DNA of 64,000 nt from Rhodococcus phenolicus (GTDB lineage Bacteria; Actinomycetota; Actinomycetes; Mycobacteriales; Mycobacteriaceae), in the NCBI RefSeq assembly GCF_001646785.1, contig NZ_LRRH01000058.1:1-64000 (forward strand), given 5' to 3'. The notes beneath the pieces are model-generated. The model did no database searches, had not been told where the DNA came from, and saw only the letters and a program-made list of their open reading frames with translations. Each line of letters starts with the position of its first letter. Within the stretch, counting starts at the first letter, position 1. The translations under genes were made by a program, and so were the position numbers. Positions 9,077-19,841 of this stretch are shown here, in pieces.

Positions 9077-9567
9077 CGCTGCAGGCCCGGACGAAGAAGA
9101 TCATCGCGCTCATCGCGGTGGTCCTGTTGCTCGTGGCGGGTGGTCTCGCCGCGGTGGTGTGGAAGCTCGTCGACTCGGCCGAGCCGAAGCTTCCGACGGT
9201 CACCGCGTTCGCACGCGGCACGAGCGTGACGGTCGAGCCGACCCAGCACTGCAACCTCTACCTGGAGGACTGCATCGAGAATCCGCTGGGCATGCTCGAC
9301 GTTCCGGCCGGATACCCGCTGCAGTTGTCGTTGCCGTCCGAGATCGCCGATGCGCCCTGGCGCCTGATCGTCGTCTACGGCGATCCCAAGACGGGCGAGA
9401 CGTTCGTGGACGGCCGCCTCTTCGCTCCCGGTGAGCAGCGCGCGGTCACCGTGCCGTCCGACCCGGAGATCCAGCTGCTCGGCGTCGAGATCCAGTTGCC
9501 GTCGGCCGTGCAGGACGAGACGGGCACCGCGATCGCCCACGCGGTCTGGGCCGTGCAGACGTACTGA
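9073..9567 (+). CDS. DUF2771 membrane-anchored protein
   Basis: A 164-residue protein with one N-terminal membrane segment (IIALIAVVLLLVAGGLAAVVW) that acts as a signal anchor, followed by an extracytoplasmic domain of DUF2771 type. That domain contains a Cys pair (QHCNLYLEDC) likely to form a disulfide outside the cell, and ends in HAVWAVQTY. Function unknown. Its ATG overlaps the MFS stop codon, and the pair ends at a perfect bidirectional terminator. Its invariable partnering with the MFS gene in relatives (recalled) suggests it serves that transporter. Confidence 0.82.
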   Translation: MTLQARTKKIIALIAVVLLLVAGGLAAVVWKLVDSAEPKLPTVTAFARGTSVTVEPTQHCNLYLEDCIENPLGMLDVPAGYPLQLSLPSEIADAPWRLIVVYGDPKTGETFVDGRLFAPGEQRAVTVPSDPEIQLLGVEIQLPSAVQDETGTAIAHAVWAVQTY

Positions 9568-9574
9568 CCCCCAT

Positions 9575-9619
9575 CCGCGACGAGGGCCTCCGGTGGATCA
9601 CCGGAGGCCCTCGTCGCGG
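9575..9619. terminator. Bidirectional 21-bp terminator hairpin
   Basis: A perfect inverted repeat with arms 9575-9595 and 9599-9619 around a 3-nt loop. It lies between two convergent genes (DUF2771 and the cold-shock gene) 8 and 15 nt from their stops, so it should serve both. There is no clear U-tract, as is common in actinobacteria. Confidence 0.88.
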
Positions 9620-9634
9620 GTGCGGTGGCGAAAG

Positions 9635-10048
9635 TCAGGAATCGAGCTCGCGGGCGACGGCGCGCAGGACCTCGGAGATGCGCTGGGCTGCCTTGCGTTC
9701 CGGGTACCGTCCGCGCCGCAGGTCGGGCTGCACCGACGTGTCGAGCAGCGTGATCACGTCTTCGATCATGCTCGCCAGGTCCTCGGGATTGCGGCGCTCA
9801 CGGTCCGGGGTGTGCTCGCGGCGGCCACCCTTCTGCCGCAGGGTGGGCTGTTCGAGCAGCTTCACGCTCAGGGCCTGCGGGCCGCGTCGGCCGACGGCCA
9901 TGCCGAACTCGACTCGCTGCCCCGGCTTGAGGGCCTCCACTCCGTCCGGGAGCGCGGACGCCCGGACGTAGACGTCCTCGCCCTCCTCCTGGGACAGGAA
10001 GCCGAAGCCCTTCTCGACGTCGTACCACTTCACCTTGCCGCTTGGCAC
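9635..10048 (-). CDS. Cold-shock-domain protein with a C-terminal extension (CspB-like)
   Basis: A 137-residue protein. Residues 1-67 form a cold-shock domain with RNA-binding motif 1 ([19 protein letters not shown]) and the [10 protein letters not shown] strand; the remaining ~70 residues are a basic, helical tail ending in [12 protein letters not shown]-like sequence. This long form matches mycobacterial CspB (Rv0871, recalled) rather than the 67-residue CspA. It binds single-stranded RNA/DNA and acts as an RNA chaperone. GTG 10048 was chosen because family members begin M-P-x-G-K-V-K-W; an in-frame GTG three codons upstream (10057) has a closer but cramped Shine-Dalgarno. Confidence 0.88.
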   Translation of the reverse strand: MPSGKVKWYDVEKGFGFLSQEEGEDVYVRASALPDGVEALKPGQRVEFGMAVGRRGPQALSVKLLEQPTLRQKGGRREHTPDRERRNPEDLASMIEDVITLLDTSVQPDLRRGRYPERKAAQRISEVLRAVARELDS

Positions 10049-10221
10049 CGCGTTCACCTGCTCCTCGACAGCTGTACCCCACCGGGCACCCGTGGATATG
10101 CAAAACAACGCGCCCCGCAATCGGGTGCGGGACGCGTAGACGGCGCCAGTGTACCTCGATTCGGGGCCGGGCAGCCCGTGCGACCGTCCCGTACCGGCAT
10201 CGACGCACTACCGTGGACGAC

Positions 10222-10455
10222 GTGGGTACTTCCGATTCCTCTACGGGGCCGAGCAACGGCCTGCTCAAAGCTGCGCTGGTGTGCTTCGCCGTCGGTATCG
10301 TCGCAGTTGTCGCAATTTTCCTGACCCCGGTGGTCACGGACGGCAAACCCGGTCTGGTGCTGTACCTGCTGACCGCGGCCTGGCCGCTGGGCTTCCTGCT
10401 GGCGATCATGTTCGCGCTGCGGTCCGGCCGTCGCGCACGTGGAGGTGGATCGTGA
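10222..10455 (+). CDS. Small two-span membrane protein
   Basis: A 77-residue protein with a polar Ser/Thr-rich N-terminus, two hydrophobic segments (LLKAALVCFAVGIVAVVAIF and VLYLLTAAWPLGFLLAIMFA) and a basic tail RSGRRARGGGS. No family recognised. GTG 10222 is preferred; an in-frame GTG at 10213 would add three residues. The stop overlaps the YccF start by GTGA, so the two small membrane proteins are made together. Divergent from the cold-shock gene. Confidence 0.68.
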   Translation: MGTSDSSTGPSNGLLKAALVCFAVGIVAVVAIFLTPVVTDGKPGLVLYLLTAAWPLGFLLAIMFALRSGRRARGGGS

Positions 10456-10835
10456 GATTACTGCTCAACGTCATCTGGCTGATCTTCGGCGGGTTGTGGC
10501 TGGCCCTCGGGTATCTCGTCGCCGGCATCGTGTGCTGCGTGCTGATCGTGACGATTCCCTTCGGCATCGCCGCCTTCCGCATCGGCCTGTACGCACTCTG
10601 GCCGTTCGGCAAGACAGTGGTGGACAAGCCGACGGCCGGCGTCGGTTCGATGATCGGGAACGTGATCTGGGTGATCATCGCGGGAGTGTGGCTGGCGATC
10701 GGGCACATCGTGACCGCGGTCGCGATGGCCATCACGATCATCGGGATTCCGCTCGCCGTCGCGAACCTGAAGATGGTTCCGATCTCGCTGATGCCGCTCG
10801 GCAAGGACATCGTCCCCGTCGGTTCACACCCGTAA
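10452..10835 (+). CDS. YccF-domain inner membrane protein
   Basis: A 127-residue protein with two copies of the YccF-type unit: NVIWLIFGGLWLALGYLVAG with TIPFGIAAFRI, and NVIWVIIAGVWLAIGHIV with TIIGIPLAVANL. The repeated N-V-I-W-x-I start and I-P-x-x-x-A ends are diagnostic. Four membrane segments are expected. Function unknown. The GTG start overlaps the preceding stop and is served by GGAGGTGG just upstream. It is followed directly by the rpf promoter. Confidence 0.88.
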   Translation: MRLLLNVIWLIFGGLWLALGYLVAGIVCCVLIVTIPFGIAAFRIGLYALWPFGKTVVDKPTAGVGSMIGNVIWVIIAGVWLAIGHIVTAVAMAITIIGIPLAVANLKMVPISLMPLGKDIVPVGSHP

Positions 10836-10841
10836 CATCTG

Positions 10842-11886
<1,045 letters not shown>

Positions 11887-11892
11887 CCCGAA

Positions 11893-11945
11893 ACACAGAG
11901 AAGGGGCCCCGCACCGGATTCCGGTGCGGGGCCCCTTCTCTGTGT
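11893..11945. terminator. 25-bp perfect terminator hairpin after rpf
   Basis: Arms 11893-11917 and 11921-11945 pair perfectly around a 3-nt loop. The stem is purine-rich on one side (GAGAAGGGG), so the transcript ends in a pyrimidine run (CCCCTTCTCTGTGT). It starts 6 nt after the rpf stop and also faces the small convergent gene at 11981. Confidence 0.9.
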
Positions 11946-11980
11946 CGTCTCTGTGTCCCGGTTTCCCGGGATCCGAAGAA

Positions 11981-12169
11981 TCAGCGGTTGATGATGGTGT
12001 GGGGGTGCGTGTACGGGAGGGAATCGACCGGAACCGGGAATTCCGTCTCCTCACCGTAGGGAGAGAGCGGACCCGAACGCGTGGAGGACAACTCGGTGAC
12101 GGCGAGATCGCCGTCGACGAGCTCCGGCCACCCGCGATCAACGTACTGGTTCTTCGAAGTGTGAGCCAT
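11981..12169 (-). CDS. Small conserved hypothetical protein
   Basis: A 62-residue acidic soluble protein (starts MAHTSKNQYVDRGWPELVDG, ends PYTHPHTIINR) with no recognised domain. It starts at ATG 12169 and is divergent from the helicase-associated gene. A small gene occupies the same place beside Rv0862c in mycobacteria (Rv0863, recalled), supporting a real gene. Nothing is known about its role. Confidence 0.6.
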   Translation of the reverse strand: MAHTSKNQYVDRGWPELVDGDLAVTELSSTRSGPLSPYGEETEFPVPVDSLPYTHPHTIINR

Positions 12170-12228
12170 GCGCTCATTTTGGCAGGTGAGTTCGCGGTGG
12201 GCCACCTCAGGTCTCTAATCTGGGTCCG

Positions 12229-14514
12229 ATGACCTCCACCACCTCATCCGGGCCGGACGCCGGGCCCCCGTCACTCGCCCGGTGGCTGGCCGGACGTCGC
12301 GATTCCGACCTCGCCGCGCTCCTGCGCGCCCGGCCGGACCTGGTGGTGCCGCCACCGGCCACCATGGCCGTCCTGGCCAACCGCGCCCAGCAACGGGCAT
12401 CGGTCTTCCGGGCCGCCGACGAGCTGACCACCGGCGACTTCGGCGTGATCGAAGCGCTTGCCCGGCTCGGTGCCGCCGAGACACCCGTGACGCGTCGCGC
12501 GCTGCTGGACCTGCTCTCCGGACGCACCACCGCGAAGAACGTCGACCGCACCCTCGACCGGCTGCGCACCCTCCTGCTCGTGTGGGGTCCCGCCGACCGG
12601 CTGTCGCTCGTCCCGGCCGCCACCGAAACCGTGCCCTGGCGCATCGCCCGCAGCACCGCGTCGGATCTGCCGGACGACGCCGCGCTCGCGACGATGATCG
12701 ACGACCTCGATGCCGCCCGCCGCGGCATCCTCGACACCCTGGCACGCACCTCCCCCGTCGGCCGCACCAAGGACGCCGCGGCGGACGCACCCGCCGACCG
12801 CCCGGTGCAGCAGCTGATCGCGTCCGGGCTGCTGATCCGGCTCGACGACGAGACCGTCGAACTGCCCCACCGGGTAGGCCAACACCTGCGCGGGGAGGCG
12901 CCGTTCGATCCGGCCGCGCTCGTGCCCCCGGCCCCGATACCGGCCACACACACCGTCGCCGACGTCAACGCGACCGCCGCGGGCGCCGCGCTCGAACTGC
13001 TGCGGCACGCCGAGGAACTGATCGACGCCCTCGGTTCCGTCCCGGCCCCTGCCCTCAAATCCGGGGGCCTCGGCGTCCGCGAACTGCGCCGGCTCGCCAA
13101 GACCGTCGGCATCGACGAAACCCACGCGGCACTGCTCGTGGAGGTGCTCGCCGCGGCCGGACTGATCGCGCGCGGCCTGCCCGACCCGCCGCCACCGACC
13201 GATGTCGACGACTACTGGGCACCGACGACATCCGCCGACGGCTGGTCGAAGGCCACCACGGGACACCGGTGGGCGGTCCTGGCCGGTGCGTGGCTCGACT
13301 CCCCCCGCAGGCCGTGGCTCGTCGGCCGGCGCGACCAGAACGACAAACCGATCGCCGCGCTGTCCGAGGAGGTGCAATCCCCGCCCGCCGTCCGCGACCG
13401 GCGGCTCCTGCTCGAACTGCTCGCCGAGACACCCGGTTCCTCACCCGATGCGGGACAGGCACGTGCGGCACTCGCGTGGCGGCGACCGCGGTGGGCGGGA
13501 CGGCTCGGCTCCGACGCGGTCGCGGAGACGCTGCGGGAGGCAACCGCACTCGCCGTCGTCGCGCACGGGTCGATCGCCTCCCCCGGAAAGGCACTGCTGC
13601 ACGGCGGGGACGCCGAAGCCGAGATGGCCGCCGTGTTGCCGCAGCCGGTGGACTACGTTCTGGTGCAGGCCGACCTGACCGTGGTCGCGCCCGGACCGCT
13701 GGTACCCGACCTCGCCGCTCGGGTCGCGCTCGTCGCCGACGTCGAGTCGGCGGGAGCGGCGACCGTGTACCGCATCGGGGAGGCCAGCGTGCGGCGGGCA
13801 CTGGATGCCGGTGCCGGGGCCGGCGACCTGCACGCCCTGTTCGCCGCGCATTCGCGGACGCCGGTGCCGCAGTCCCTGACCTATCTCATCGACGACGTCG
13901 CGCGCCGGCACGGGCGGTTACGGACCGGCGTCGCATCGTCGTTCGTGCGGTCCGACGACCCGGCGCTGCTCGCCGAGGTCCTCGCCGCTCCGGTGGCCGA
14001 GCGGCTGGCGCTGCGGGCGCTGGCACCGACGGTCGCGATCTCCCAGGCCCCGCTCGCCGAGGTGCTGCAGGAGCTGCGCGCGGCGGGGTTCTCCCCCGCC
14101 GGCGAGGATTCGACGGGTGCGGTGCTCGACCTGCGGCCACCCGGCGCCCGGGTGGCGGTGCCCCGCGCCCGCGCCCGCTATGCCGGTCCGGTCGCGCCGT
14201 CCGGCGATCAGCTCGACACCCTGGTGCGCACCCTCCGCGCCGGTGACCGGGCCGCGACCGCGCCGGCGTCGACGTCGGTGCAGGCCGACGGCAGCCGGAC
14301 CGGTGGCGCCGCCACGATGGCGCTGCTGCAACTCGCCGTGCACAGCAAACGCAGTGTCACCCTGGGGTACGTCGACGCCCAGGGCGTGGCCACCCGGCGC
14401 ATCGTCGACCCGGTCGCGGTGAGCGGTGGCGCGCTCGAGGCGTTCGATCCAGCGGCGGGCACGGTGCGCAGCTTCGTGCTGCACCGGGTCACGTCCGTCG
14501 CACTGGTCGACTGA
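12229..14514 (+). CDS. Helicase-associated protein with a C-terminal WYL-like domain
   Basis: A 761-residue protein of the Rv0862c type, annotated in relatives as helicase-associated or helicase-C-terminal-domain protein. The N-terminus (LARWLAGRRDSDLAALLRAR) and winged-helix-like segments around residues 70-110 and 270-310 are visible. The last ~70 residues (LLQLAVHSKRSVTLGYVDAQ then RRIVDPVAVSGG) form a WYL-like ligand-sensing fold. There are no Walker motifs, so it is not itself a motor. In mycobacteria it lies next to the XPB helicase; here the two are ~9 kb apart, separated by the molybdopterin and sulfur genes. A shared DNA-repair role is inferred. The 3' end overlaps the convergent molybdoenzyme gene by 26 bp. 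Confidence 0.85.
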   Translation: MTSTTSSGPDAGPPSLARWLAGRRDSDLAALLRARPDLVVPPPATMAVLANRAQQRASVFRAADELTTGDFGVIEALARLGAAETPVTRRALLDLLSGRTTAKNVDRTLDRLRTLLLVWGPADRLSLVPAATETVPWRIARSTASDLPDDAALATMIDDLDAARRGILDTLARTSPVGRTKDAAADAPADRPVQQLIASGLLIRLDDETVELPHRVGQHLRGEAPFDPAALVPPAPIPATHTVADVNATAAGAALELLRHAEELIDALGSVPAPALKSGGLGVRELRRLAKTVGIDETHAALLVEVLAAAGLIARGLPDPPPPTDVDDYWAPTTSADGWSKATTGHRWAVLAGAWLDSPRRPWLVGRRDQNDKPIAALSEEVQSPPAVRDRRLLLELLAETPGSSPDAGQARAALAWRRPRWAGRLGSDAVAETLREATALAVVAHGSIASPGKALLHGGDAEAEMAAVLPQPVDYVLVQADLTVVAPGPLVPDLAARVALVADVESAGAATVYRIGEASVRRALDAGAGAGDLHALFAAHSRTPVPQSLTYLIDDVARRHGRLRTGVASSFVRSDDPALLAEVLAAPVAERLALRALAPTVAISQAPLAEVLQELRAAGFSPAGEDSTGAVLDLRPPGARVAVPRARARYAGPVAPSGDQLDTLVRTLRAGDRAATAPASTSVQADGSRTGGAATMALLQLAVHSKRSVTLGYVDAQGVATRRIVDPVAVSGGALEAFDPAAGTVRSFVLHRVTSVALVD

Positions 14515-16720
14515 CCCGGGTTCCCACGTCCTGGTCCGCGGACCGCTCGCTCCTCGCGGTCACGTTCACCATCGTCGCGTTCACGGCGGCATTGCCGGTG
14601 AAGGTGTCGGTGACCGCGGGGTCGTGCAGCAGGTTGACGTTGGCGCCGGGATGTGCGGCGGCTGTGGACCAGCCGACACCCTTCTCGTCGTGACCCCAAC
14701 CGTGCGGGATCGCGACGGTGCCGGCCCGGATCTCGTCGCTGACCTCGACGGGCACCACGATGCTGCCGATCCGGGAGCGCACGGTCACCGGCTGGCCGTG
14801 GACGAGCGACCGGGCCGCGGCGTCGTCGGGATGCATCAGGACCGTGCACCGGTCGCGGCCCTTGACCATCGTCGGAATGTTGTGCAGCCACGAGTTGTTC
14901 GACCGCAGGTGGCGGCGTCCGATCAGGCGGAGGTCGAATTCGGTTTCCCGCGAGTCGTTCTCGGTCTCGGCGAGCAGGCGACGTGTCTCGTCGACGAACT
15001 CCGGCGGCGCCACGTGCACCCGGCCGTCCCGGGTGGCCACCAGGGACCGGAGGCGTGGCTGCAGCGGCCCGAGGTCGATTCCCCCGCGGGTGCGCCGGAT
15101 GCGTCCGAGGGTCAACCCCCGGCGCCCGCGGCGCAGCACACCGTGCGGACCGGTCAGGACACCGAGCGCACCCAGCCGCAGTGGGCCGAGCCGATCGAAC
15201 ACGGCGCGGAGTGGACGAGTCAGCTGCGCCCGCAACGGAAGCGGAAGCACCTCCAGGGTCAGGCGCGAGAGGATCTGCCAGTCCTCGAGCGTGTCCGGCG
15301 GTGGCTCGAACACCCGGGCGTTGAACCGTGCGTTGTTGCGGACGGAGAAGACCGGGAACAGGAAGTCGAACTCCTCCCGCTCGAGGTGGGACACCGGCGG
15401 AAGAATCAGGTCGGCGTGCCGGGACGTCTCGGTGAGGTACATGTCGACCGCGACGAAGAAGTCGAGACTGTCGAGGGCCTCGTCGAGACGACCGCCCTGC
15501 GGGGTGGACAGCACCGGGTTCCCGGCGTAGGTGACCAATGCCCGGACAGGACCGGCGGAATCCGCTGCGTCACCGAGCATCTCGTCGGCCAACCCCACCA
15601 CCGGCAGTTCCGTCCGGAACGAGGCGTGCTCGCCGGTGCGGCTCCTCCACCGGCCGTGCCCGGAGCCGAGCCGCCGTACGAGACGGGCCGCGTCGATCGG
15701 GGGCGTCGCATACATCTGGCCGCCCGGCCGGTCGAGATTTCCGGTCACGGCGTTGAGGGTGTTCACCAGCCAATGGGTGAGGGTGCCGGTGACCTGATGG
15801 CAGACACCGATACGGGCGTACGCGACCGCGGACCGTGCGGCGGCGTGGTCGCGGGCCAGGCGCACGATCGTGTCCGCGTCCACCCCGGCACGAGGCGCCA
15901 TCGCCTCGGGCGTGCAGGGTGCGACCAGCTCGGCGAGTTCCTCCGTACCGGCCAGCGGCACAGTGCCCGCTGCCGGGCCGGTGCCGTCGGCAAGGATCGT
16001 GTGCAGCATGCCGAGCAGCAGGTACGGATCGCCGCCCGGACGCACCGCGACGTGCTCGTCCGCCAGCCGCGCCGTCTCGGTGCGCCGCGGGTCGACGACG
16101 ACCACGGAGCCACCGCGGCGGCGGATCGCGGCGATGCGCCCGCGGGCGTCGGGCATCGTGGTGACCGAGCCGTTGGACACCGCCGGGTTGGCTCCGAGGA
16201 TCAACAGACGGTCGGTGCGGTCGACGTCCGCGATCGGCATCAGCACGTTCGAACCGAACATCTTCCACGCCGCGAATTCCTGTGGGAACTGATCGATCGA
16301 GGACGCCGAGTAGAACTTCCGGGTGAGGAGGGCGACACGCAGCGCGATGCCGTAGACGACCGACGAGCTGTGCGCGGCCGGGTTGCCCAGGTACATCGCG
16401 ATCGCGTCGCGACCGTGCCGTCGCCGGACGGCGCGCAGCCGGTTCCCGGCGAGCGCGAACGCCTCGTCCCAGCCGATCTCCTCGAAGCCGTCCCCGACGC
16501 GGCGCATCGGGCGACGCAGCCGGTCCGGGTCGTGGTGCAGGTCCGCGAGCGCCGTGGCCTTCGGGCAGATGTAGCCGTGCGAGAGCACGTCGTCCGGGTC
16601 ACCCTCGATGCGGGTGACCCTGTCCCGGTCGACGGTGACGAGGATTCCGCAGTGCGCCTCACACAGAGTGCACTGACGGGCGACGGTACGTGTGGACACG
16701 GCGGCCCCCTCCGCGGTCAT
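14489..16720 (-). CDS. Molybdopterin oxidoreductase with one [4Fe-4S] cluster
   Basis: A 743-residue enzyme of the DMSO-reductase superfamily. Cys17, Cys20, Cys24 and Cys52 (CTLCEAHCG and YICPK) bind a [4Fe-4S] cluster; then come a molybdopterin domain (YLGNPAAHSS, RLLILGANPAVSN, VVDPRRTETARLADEHVAVRPGGD) and the C-terminal dinucleotide-binding domain (LRSNNSWLHNIP, LMHPDDAAARSLVHGQPVTVRS). It resembles cytoplasmic formate-dehydrogenase or assimilatory-nitrate-reductase-like proteins; no Tat signal is seen. The residue after RQFPQEFAAWKMFG-type sequence is not enough to tell the substrate. It follows the sulfur cassette on the same strand after a 172-bp gap, so membership in that operon is possible but unproved. 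Starts at ATG 16720 or GTG 16696. Confidence 0.87.
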   Translation of the reverse strand: MTAEGAAVSTRTVARQCTLCEAHCGILVTVDRDRVTRIEGDPDDVLSHGYICPKATALADLHHDPDRLRRPMRRVGDGFEEIGWDEAFALAGNRLRAVRRRHGRDAIAMYLGNPAAHSSSVVYGIALRVALLTRKFYSASSIDQFPQEFAAWKMFGSNVLMPIADVDRTDRLLILGANPAVSNGSVTTMPDARGRIAAIRRRGGSVVVVDPRRTETARLADEHVAVRPGGDPYLLLGMLHTILADGTGPAAGTVPLAGTEELAELVAPCTPEAMAPRAGVDADTIVRLARDHAAARSAVAYARIGVCHQVTGTLTHWLVNTLNAVTGNLDRPGGQMYATPPIDAARLVRRLGSGHGRWRSRTGEHASFRTELPVVGLADEMLGDAADSAGPVRALVTYAGNPVLSTPQGGRLDEALDSLDFFVAVDMYLTETSRHADLILPPVSHLEREEFDFLFPVFSVRNNARFNARVFEPPPDTLEDWQILSRLTLEVLPLPLRAQLTRPLRAVFDRLGPLRLGALGVLTGPHGVLRRGRRGLTLGRIRRTRGGIDLGPLQPRLRSLVATRDGRVHVAPPEFVDETRRLLAETENDSRETEFDLRLIGRRHLRSNNSWLHNIPTMVKGRDRCTVLMHPDDAAARSLVHGQPVTVRSRIGSIVVPVEVSDEIRAGTVAIPHGWGHDEKGVGWSTAAAHPGANVNLLHDPAVTDTFTGNAAVNATMVNVTARSERSADQDVGTRVSRPVRRT

Positions 16721-16867
16721 GTGCGAAACCTAGCACCGACTCGGGTCGCTCGTGAGCGATCGGCGCCGAGGACGCCCACATGACACTCGCGACCGAGCCG
16801 CGATCCGCCGACCGGCGATCCCGGAAGCGTCGCGACATCGATGCAGGTGGACGCGCCGCGGCCGCGA

Positions 16868-16885
16868 ACCGGATGCGCATCCGGT
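16868..16885. terminator. Short palindrome after the FMN monooxygenase gene
   Basis: ACCGGAT-GCGC-ATCCGGT forms a 7-bp stem with a 4-nt loop, 8 nt beyond the stop of the monooxygenase gene. There is no T-run, so termination is only a suggestion. If real, it would separate the molybdoenzyme gene from the sulfur operon. Confidence 0.35.
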
Positions 16886-16892
16886 CGACGGA

Positions 16893-18245
16893 TCAGCCGA
16901 GGGCGGCGGCGGCCCGGGTCACGGCGTCGACGACGAACTGGTTCTCCGGCCGCGGCAGTCCGTAGTGACCGCGCAGCGTCGTCTCCGTGTAGTCGGTGCG
17001 CAGCAGACCGCGCTGTTGCAGGATCGGCACCACCAGATCGACGAACTTCTCGAGTCCCGACGGCAGGACGGCCGGCATGATGTTGAATCCGTCCGCGGCG
17101 CCGGAGCGGAACCAGTGTTCGATGGTGTCGGCGACCTGCACGGGCGTCCCCGCGAACGTGCGGTGTCCGCGGCCGCCGCCGAGCCTGGCGATGAGCTGCC
17201 GGACGGTGAGTCTCTCCCGGCGCGCGAGCTGCACGATCAGGGTGTACCGGCTCTTGGCGCCTTCGATCTCGTCCTCGGACGGCAGATCCTCGGGCAGTTC
17301 CGAATCGAGGTCGAGTTCGTCGACGGTGAGCCTGAACCGCTCGGCGAGCTGGCGGTGCGCGTACTCGGGTGAGATGAGCTGCGCCAGTTGGTCGTCGAGG
17401 GCACGGGCCTGCTCCTCTGTGTCTCCGATGACGGGAACGATGCCGGGCAGGATCAGCACCTTGTCCGGGTCGCGGCCGACCTTCGCGACGCGATCCTTGA
17501 CATCGTCGTAGAAGGCTCGACCCTCCTTGAACGTCGGTTGCGCGGTGAAGATCGCCTCCGCGTACAGCGCGGCGAAGTCCTTGCCGTCCTCCGACGACCC
17601 CGCCTGTACGAGCAGCGGGTGGCCCTGCGGCGGACGCGGCACGTTCAGTGCGCCCTCCACCTTGAAGAACTCACCCTCGTGCCGGATCGGATGGACCTTC
17701 GACGAATCGGTGTGGATCGCCGCGTCCTTGTCCGCGACGATCGCGTCGTCCTCCCAGCTGTCCCACAGCTTCGTCGAGACCTCCACGAACTCGGCGGCGC
17801 GTTGGTACCGGGTCTTGTGCGCGGGCACCCCGTCGAGGCCGAAGTTGCGGGCGGCGTCGTCCCCCGCGGTGGTGACGATGTTCCACCCGGCCCGGCCTCC
17901 GCTGACGTAGTCGAGCGAGGCGAACCGTCGCGCCAGGTTGTAGGGATCGTTGTAGCTGGTCGACGCCGTGCCGATCAGGCCGATCCGCGAGGTGGCGGCG
18001 GCGATGGCGGTGAGGACGATCGTCGGTTCGAGTTTGGCGGACGGGCGACGTTCGGGGTTCGTGAACAGCACGGGGCTGTCGGCCAGGAACACCGAGTCGA
18101 ACCTGCCGCGTTCGGCGATGCGGGCCAGTTCGATGTAGTGCCCGATGTCGAGGTTGGCGACCGGGTCGCTCTCCGGCAGCCGCCACGCCGCCTCGTGGTG
18201 ACCGACGGGCATCAGGAATGCGTTGAGGTGCAGCTTCTTCGTCAT
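16893..18245 (-). CDS. FMN-dependent monooxygenase, NtaA/SnaA/DszA family (copy 1)
   Basis: A 450-residue luciferase-like flavin monooxygenase: [18 protein letters not shown] at the N-terminus, [19 protein letters not shown] with an RNFG motif about 145 residues in, [16 protein letters not shown], and [19 protein letters not shown] near the C-terminus. The family uses reduced FMN from a partner reductase to oxygenate organosulfur or chelator substrates such as sulfones, dibenzothiophene sulfone and nitrilotriacetate. Its ATG overlaps the ABC ATPase stop (ATGA), making it the last gene of an SsuABC-type operon; desulfonation or sulfone cleavage to release sulfite is the likely role. No flavin reductase gene is present nearby. 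It is clearly paralogous to the gene at 32510. Confidence 0.88.
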   Translation of the reverse strand: MTKKLHLNAFLMPVGHHEAAWRLPESDPVANLDIGHYIELARIAERGRFDSVFLADSPVLFTNPERRPSAKLEPTIVLTAIAAATSRIGLIGTASTSYNDPYNLARRFASLDYVSGGRAGWNIVTTAGDDAARNFGLDGVPAHKTRYQRAAEFVEVSTKLWDSWEDDAIVADKDAAIHTDSSKVHPIRHEGEFFKVEGALNVPRPPQGHPLLVQAGSSEDGKDFAALYAEAIFTAQPTFKEGRAFYDDVKDRVAKVGRDPDKVLILPGIVPVIGDTEEQARALDDQLAQLISPEYAHRQLAERFRLTVDELDLDSELPEDLPSEDEIEGAKSRYTLIVQLARRERLTVRQLIARLGGGRGHRTFAGTPVQVADTIEHWFRSGAADGFNIMPAVLPSGLEKFVDLVVPILQQRGLLRTDYTETTLRGHYGLPRPENQFVVDAVTRAAAALG

Positions 18246-19000
18246 GCAGGAACCTCCTGGTTCTCGAGAACACCGAGCGCCGCAAGCAGGCGATCACGAT
18301 ATTCGGGGACGTCGGGATGGCGCGTGGTGCGCGGATGCGGAAGGTCGATCGCGAGGTCGAGACCGATGCGGCCCTCGTCCAGGACGACGACGCGGTCGGC
18401 GAGGACGATCGCCTCGTCCACGTCGTGGGTCACCAGCAGCACGGTCGGCCGGTGGCGTTCGCACAGTTCGCGGAGCAGGCCGTGCATCTTGATGCGGGTG
18501 AGGGCGTCGAGGGCGCCGAACGGCTCGTCGGCGAGCAGCAGCTGGGGGTCCTTCACCAGTGAGCGAGCCAGTGCGGCACGCTGGGCTTCGCCTCCGGAAA
18601 GCTCTGCGGGCCACGCTCGTTCACGTCCGTTCAGTCCGACCTCCCGCAGCGCGAGCCGTCCGCGCGCCTTCGCGTCGATCGTCCGGTCGCCGAGAATCAC
18701 GTTGTCGAGTATCCGTTTCCACGGCAGCAGCCGGGAGTCCTGGAACACCACGGAGATTCGTTCGGGCACGAGGATGTCACCGGACCCGTCGACGTCGTCG
18801 TCGAGATCCGCGACCGCGCGCAGAAGCGTGGACTTGCCGGAGCCGCTGCGGCCGAGCAGCGCGACGAACTGGCCGTCGGGGATCTCGAGGTCGAGCCGGT
18901 CCAGGACGACACGCTCTCCGAACCGCCGGACCAGACCGGAGATCCGCAGGCCCGATTCCACCGACCCGGGCACGCCTACTTGCTGAGTCCGCGTCGCCAT
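18242..19000 (-). CDS. ABC transporter ATPase, SsuB/TauB type (cassette 1)
   Basis: A 252-residue ATP-binding subunit with Walker [10 protein letters not shown] (50-58), Q-loop [10 protein letters not shown], signature LSGGEAQRA, Walker [14 protein letters not shown] and H-loop THDVDEA. The [12 protein letters not shown]-loop sequence is typical of sulfonate/taurine/nitrate importers. It overlaps the permease 3' end by 25 nt and the monooxygenase start by 4 nt, so the operon is tightly coupled. It energises uptake of an alkanesulfonate-like sulfur source. Confidence 0.9.
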   Translation of the reverse strand: MATRTQQVGVPGSVESGLRISGLVRRFGERVVLDRLDLEIPDGQFVALLGRSGSGKSTLLRAVADLDDDVDGSGDILVPERISVVFQDSRLLPWKRILDNVILGDRTIDAKARGRLALREVGLNGRERAWPAELSGGEAQRAALARSLVKDPQLLLADEPFGALDALTRIKMHGLLRELCERHRPTVLLVTHDVDEAIVLADRVVVLDEGRIGLDLAIDLPHPRTTRHPDVPEYRDRLLAALGVLENQEVPA

Positions 19001-19839
19001 GAGAGGGCCTTCCTTTCGAGTGTGCGGACGATGAGATCGGTGACGAAACCGAAGGTCGCGTAGATGAGCAGACCGACCATGATGACGTCGACCTGGCCGT
19101 AGTTCTGCGCCTGGTACATCATGTAGCCGAGGCCGCTCGTGGCGTTGATCTGCTCGAGGACCACGAGCGCGAGCCAGGAGATGTTGACGGACAGGCGAAG
19201 TCCCGTGAAGAACCCAGGGAGGGAGCCCGGGAACACGACCTCGCGGATGAACTGGAGTCGATTCAGCCCCGCGACCTGTGCCAGCTCGACGAATCTGTTG
19301 TCGATTCCCTGAAGGGCTGCAACGAGATTGATGTAGATCGGAACGAACACTCCGAGCGCGATCGTGACGACCTTGAAGCTCTCGCCGATCCCGAGCCACA
19401 GGATGAGCAGCGGGATGAGCCCGAGGGTCGGGATGGCGCGTTTGACCTGGACGGTACCGTCGATGAACGCGTCTCCGATGCGGGTCAGCCCGGCCAGCAA
19501 CGCGAGGATCACCCCGACGACGAGGCCGACCGCGAATCCCGAGGCGGCCCGCGTGAGCGAGGTGACGATGTCGGCGGCGAGCGTGCCGTCGGTCCACAGC
19601 CGGACGAGGGTGCTCAGAACCGTCCACGGTGCGGGTAGCACCCGCGGATCGACGATGCCGGTCCCGGACACGACCGACCACACGGCGAGGACGGCGAGGG
19701 GTCCGACGAACGACGCGCCCCGGAATCGTCTGCCCGGTCCGAGCCGTCGGCGAGCGGTGGCGCGCGAGCGGACCTGCGGGGCCCGGGAAACCGCGGTGGG
19801 TACGATGCCCGGCGGTGTGGTGGTGGCGATGTCGACCAT
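18976..19839 (-). CDS. ABC transporter permease, SsuC/TauC type (cassette 1)
   Basis: A 287-residue membrane protein with about six segments and the EAA loop region [33 protein letters not shown], characteristic of BPD_transp_1 permeases in sulfonate/nitrate/taurine importers. The first ~45 residues are a Thr/Arg/Pro-rich cytoplasmic tail. It begins 2 nt after the binding-protein stop. Forms the transmembrane channel with the ATPase that follows. Confidence 0.9.
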   Translation of the reverse strand: MVDIATTTPPGIVPTAVSRAPQVRSRATARRRLGPGRRFRGASFVGPLAVLAVWSVVSGTGIVDPRVLPAPWTVLSTLVRLWTDGTLAADIVTSLTRAASGFAVGLVVGVILALLAGLTRIGDAFIDGTVQVKRAIPTLGLIPLLILWLGIGESFKVVTIALGVFVPIYINLVAALQGIDNRFVELAQVAGLNRLQFIREVVFPGSLPGFFTGLRLSVNISWLALVVLEQINATSGLGYMMYQAQNYGQVDVIMVGLLIYATFGFVTDLIVRTLERKALSWRRGLSK

Positions 19840-19841
19840 GG